From: Roseomonas sp. E05
GTDB taxonomy: Bacteria > Pseudomonadota > Alphaproteobacteria > Acetobacterales > Acetobacteraceae
Length of the DNA: 64,000 nt
Assembly: GCF_030063475.1 (NCBI RefSeq)
Contig: NZ_JASIRT010000006.1
Coordinates: forward strand, 179,014-243,013
Direction: 5' to 3'
The notes under the pieces are model-generated. The model was not told where the DNA came from. It did not search any database and worked only from the letters and a program-made list of their open reading frames with translations. The position numbers and the translations under genes were made by a program. Below, in pieces: positions 62,475 through 64,000 of the stretch; positions within the stretch are counted from its first letter, which is position 1; each line of letters starts with the position of its first letter.

Positions 62475-63199
62475 AGGTTGTTATGGACCTGCGGCCAATT
62501 GAGCGGCCTGCCTGAGCATGATGCAGGTGAAGGCGACGAGGTGCAGGTCGGCAAGGGTGCTGGCGTAGCGTTCGTAGTCCTTCACCAGGCGCCGGAAGCG
62601 GGTAGCCCAGACGAAGGAGCGCTCGACCATCCAGCGCCGCGGTAGCAGCACGAAGCCGCGCTTGGCTTCCGGCAGCTTGATCACCTCCAACTCGATGCCG
62701 TGGGCTTTCGTGGCATCGGCTGCTTTGCTTCCCGTATAGCCCTGGTCAACGTGGGCCATACCCACGCTTTGGCCGGTGGAAGCCTGTACCGCCTGGGCAA
62801 GACGTCCTGCCTCGGCGCGATCATCGGCGCTGGCGGGTGTGACATGCAACGCCAGCAGATGCCCCAGCGTGTCGACCGCCAGGTGCAGCTTGGAGCCCTT
62901 CTTGCGCTTGGCACCGTCGTACCCGGCCCGCTCGCCACTTTCCGGCGTCGAGCGCAGCGTCCGGCTGTCCAGGATGGCAGCACTGGGCTGGGCTTTGCGC
63001 CCCGCGGCCAGCCGCAGCACCGTGCGCAGATCCTCGGCCAGCGCCTCGAAGCACCCTGCCGCCAGCCAGCGCTGCGTCTGCTGGTACACCGCTGCCCAGG
63101 GTGGCAGGTCATTGGGCATCCAACGCCACGGCGCGCCGGTCTTCACCACATAGCGCAGGCCGTTGAACACCTCGCGCGAGCTGTGCTCCCGCTGCCCGG
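62475..63199. mobile_element. IS5-family insertion sequence, truncated
   Basis: The element begins directly after CTAG (62471-62474), a target type often used by IS5-family elements, and its transposase reads toward that end. The other end, with the transposase N-terminus, has been replaced by an IS3-family element at about 63200, so the second inverted repeat is missing. The boundary positions are inferred from where each transposase reading frame stops making sense. Confidence 0.65.
62481..63199 (-). pseudogene. IS5-family transposase, N-terminus missing
   Basis: About 239 residues of a DDE transposase of the IS1031/IS427-like IS5 groups. Visible parts are REVFNGLRYVVKTGAPWRWM, AAILDSRTLRS (first Asp), AHVDQGYTGSKA (second Asp) and RRWMVERSFVWATRF (Glu in the E region). 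The usual first ~40-50 residues with the start codon are absent: upstream of REHSSREVF the frame runs into the IS3-family end. The reading frame is intact to the stop at 62481, so the truncation is the only visible damage. It cannot be translated as a normal transposase. Confidence 0.8.
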
Positions 63200-63272
63200 T
63201 GGAGCGGCCCCCAATTCGACCGGACAGGCGGCGCAACCGTGAGGGCCTAGGTGGAAGCCTAGGCGTACGCCT

Positions 63273-63662
63273 ATGTCGAAGCCCATCGAGCGCGTCGAAA
63301 TCATCACCGGCCGCGAGCACCGTCGGCGCTACACTGCCGAGGAGAAGGTCCGGCTGGTCGAGGAGACGATGCAGCCCGGCATGACGGTCTCGGCCGTCGC
63401 CCGGCTCCACGGCGTCTCCCCCAGCCTTCTCTTCGGGTGGAGGCGACGCATGGCCGAGGGTGGCTTAGAGGCGGTCAGGGCCGACGAGGACGTGGTGGCC
63501 GCGAGCCGCGTCCGCGAGCTCGAGGCGAAGGTGCGCGAGTTGGAGCGCCTCCTCGGCCGCAAGACCATGGAAACCGAGATCCTCCGCGAGGCCCTGGAAG
63601 CCGCACGCCCAAAAAAACATGCGTTGCGCTTGCCGTCGCCGCCACGGGGCGGTTCCCGGTGA
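63273..63662 (+). CDS. IS3-family transposase OrfA
   Basis: A 129-residue protein with the IS3/IS2-type OrfA layout: an N-terminal helix-turn-helix (RRRYTAEEKVRLVEETMQPG, then VSAVARLHGVSPSLLFGWRR) that binds the IS ends, and a C-terminal coiled coil (VRELEAKVRELERLLGRKTM) for dimer formation. It ends at 63662, overlapping the OrfB frame by a few bases. The run of seven A at 63611-63617 lies about 45 bases before its stop and can redirect ribosomes into OrfB. Intact. Confidence 0.85.
   Translation: MSKPIERVEIITGREHRRRYTAEEKVRLVEETMQPGMTVSAVARLHGVSPSLLFGWRRRMAEGGLEAVRADEDVVAASRVRELEAKVRELERLLGRKTMETEILREALEAARPKKHALRLPSPPRGGSR
63611..63617 (+). promoter_or_regulatory. A7 slippery site for programmed -1 frameshift
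   Basis: CCCAAAAAAAC lies near the end of orfA. A -1 slip on the seven A residues continues as CVALAVAATGRFPVKAVADT, joining OrfA to OrfB. IS3-family elements produce the OrfAB transposase in this way. Confidence 0.7.
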
Positions 63663-64000
63663 AGGCCGTGGCTGACACGCTCGGCGTCGCCAGATCCAAC
63701 CTGGCCGACCAGCTCCGGCGCCCCGACCGGCCGCGGCGTGGCCCCTACCGCCGCGCCGAGGACGAGGCCGTGCTGGCCGAGATCCGCGCCATCACCGACG
63801 CACGCCCCACCTACGGCTATCGCCGCGTCACCGCCCTGCTGAACCGCGCCAGGCGCAGCTCCGGCGAGCCCCCGCTCAATCACAAGCGCATCTTCCGGCT
63901 GATGCGCCTCTTCTCAATGCTGCTTCAGCCCCATACTGGCAGGCGGCCGATCCGCGCCCACGAGGGCACCGTCATCGCCCCTGCCTCCAATCAGCGCTGG
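63659..64000 (+). CDS. IS3-family transposase OrfB (partial, right edge)
   Basis: The first 114 codons of the catalytic half, in the -1 frame relative to OrfA. FPVKAVADTLGVARSNLADQ and RPTYGYRRVTALLNR are typical IS2/IS3-type OrfB sequences (the helix-turn-helix HTH_21 region). The rve domain with the DDE triad would follow beyond the window. The start codon is nominal: the protein is probably made only as an OrfAB fusion after slippage at 63611, though GTG 63659 could serve. No damage is visible. Confidence 0.8.
   Translation, partial: MKAVADTLGVARSNLADQLRRPDRPRRGPYRRAEDEAVLAEIRAITDARPTYGYRRVTALLNRARRSSGEPPLNHKRIFRLMRLFSMLLQPHTGRRPIRAHEGTVIAPASNQRW

Larger units (their letters stand above)
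63200..64000 (+). mobile_element. IS3-family insertion sequence (runs off the right edge)
   Basis: The left end is inferred at TGGAGCGGCCCCC (63200), of the TG...CCCC type seen at ends of this family, followed by ACCGGACA. The element carries orfA (63273) and orfB (from 63659) in -1 relation. The right end is outside the window. It has landed in the IS5-family element and removed its promoter end. Confidence 0.6.

Overview
The window is very GC-rich DNA with high GC at third codon positions. The gene content fits an alphaproteobacterium, most likely a Roseomonas-like member of the Acetobacteraceae; this is inferred from gene types and base composition, not from a marker gene. No rRNA, tRNA or CRISPR array was seen.

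Positions 1 to about 30,450 look like an accessory island. They hold genes of unknown role, decayed genes and transposase debris: a TnsA-like nuclease cut by the left edge, a soluble FtsH-like AAA+ protease behind a DUF6634 gene, a serine/threonine kinase, a CoiA-like nuclease, a ribbon-helix-helix protein with a decayed second copy, an IS256-type remnant and a LysR pseudogene. Its centre is a 15.6 kb, tightly overlapping minus-strand operon (26,777 down to 11,209): a restriction-endonuclease-fold protein, a DinG-type Fe-S helicase, a 3,123-residue protein joining a pPIWI_RE (prokaryotic Piwi) module to a STAND-type NTPase, and a HEPN-plus-P-loop-kinase protein. A divergent WYL regulator of the BrxR/CapW type starts 46 bp away. 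The first three components are the known pPIWI_RE module. The STAND and HEPN-kinase additions make this an extended form that I do not recognise as a named system, and it is the strongest candidate here for an undescribed anti-mobile-element system.

From 30,668 rightwards the DNA reads as ordinary chromosome: parE, dps, an MFS-monooxygenase fusion, a nucleoside deoxyribosyltransferase-like gene, otsA with an ABC exporter, a GT4 glycosyltransferase, hflX, a flavin reductase, an MFS/TetR pair sharing a clear operator, a 2-hydroxyacid dehydrogenase, an SDR and a carbamoylase-type hydrolase, an amino-acid binding protein, a YaiI-family protein, an aldo/keto reductase, a second ABC exporter and an EI24/CysZ-like protein.

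From 53,344 to 61,858 an eight-gene plus-strand cluster forms a nucleoside scavenging pathway. A CpdB-type phosphatase acts on extracytoplasmic nucleotides, a BMP-type ABC transporter (binding protein, double ATPase, two permeases) imports nucleosides, and cytidine deaminase, a deoxyribosyltransferase-like protein and nucleoside hydrolase process them.

The right edge (62,475 to 64,000) is an IS pile-up: an IS5-family element truncated by an IS3-family element that runs off the window.
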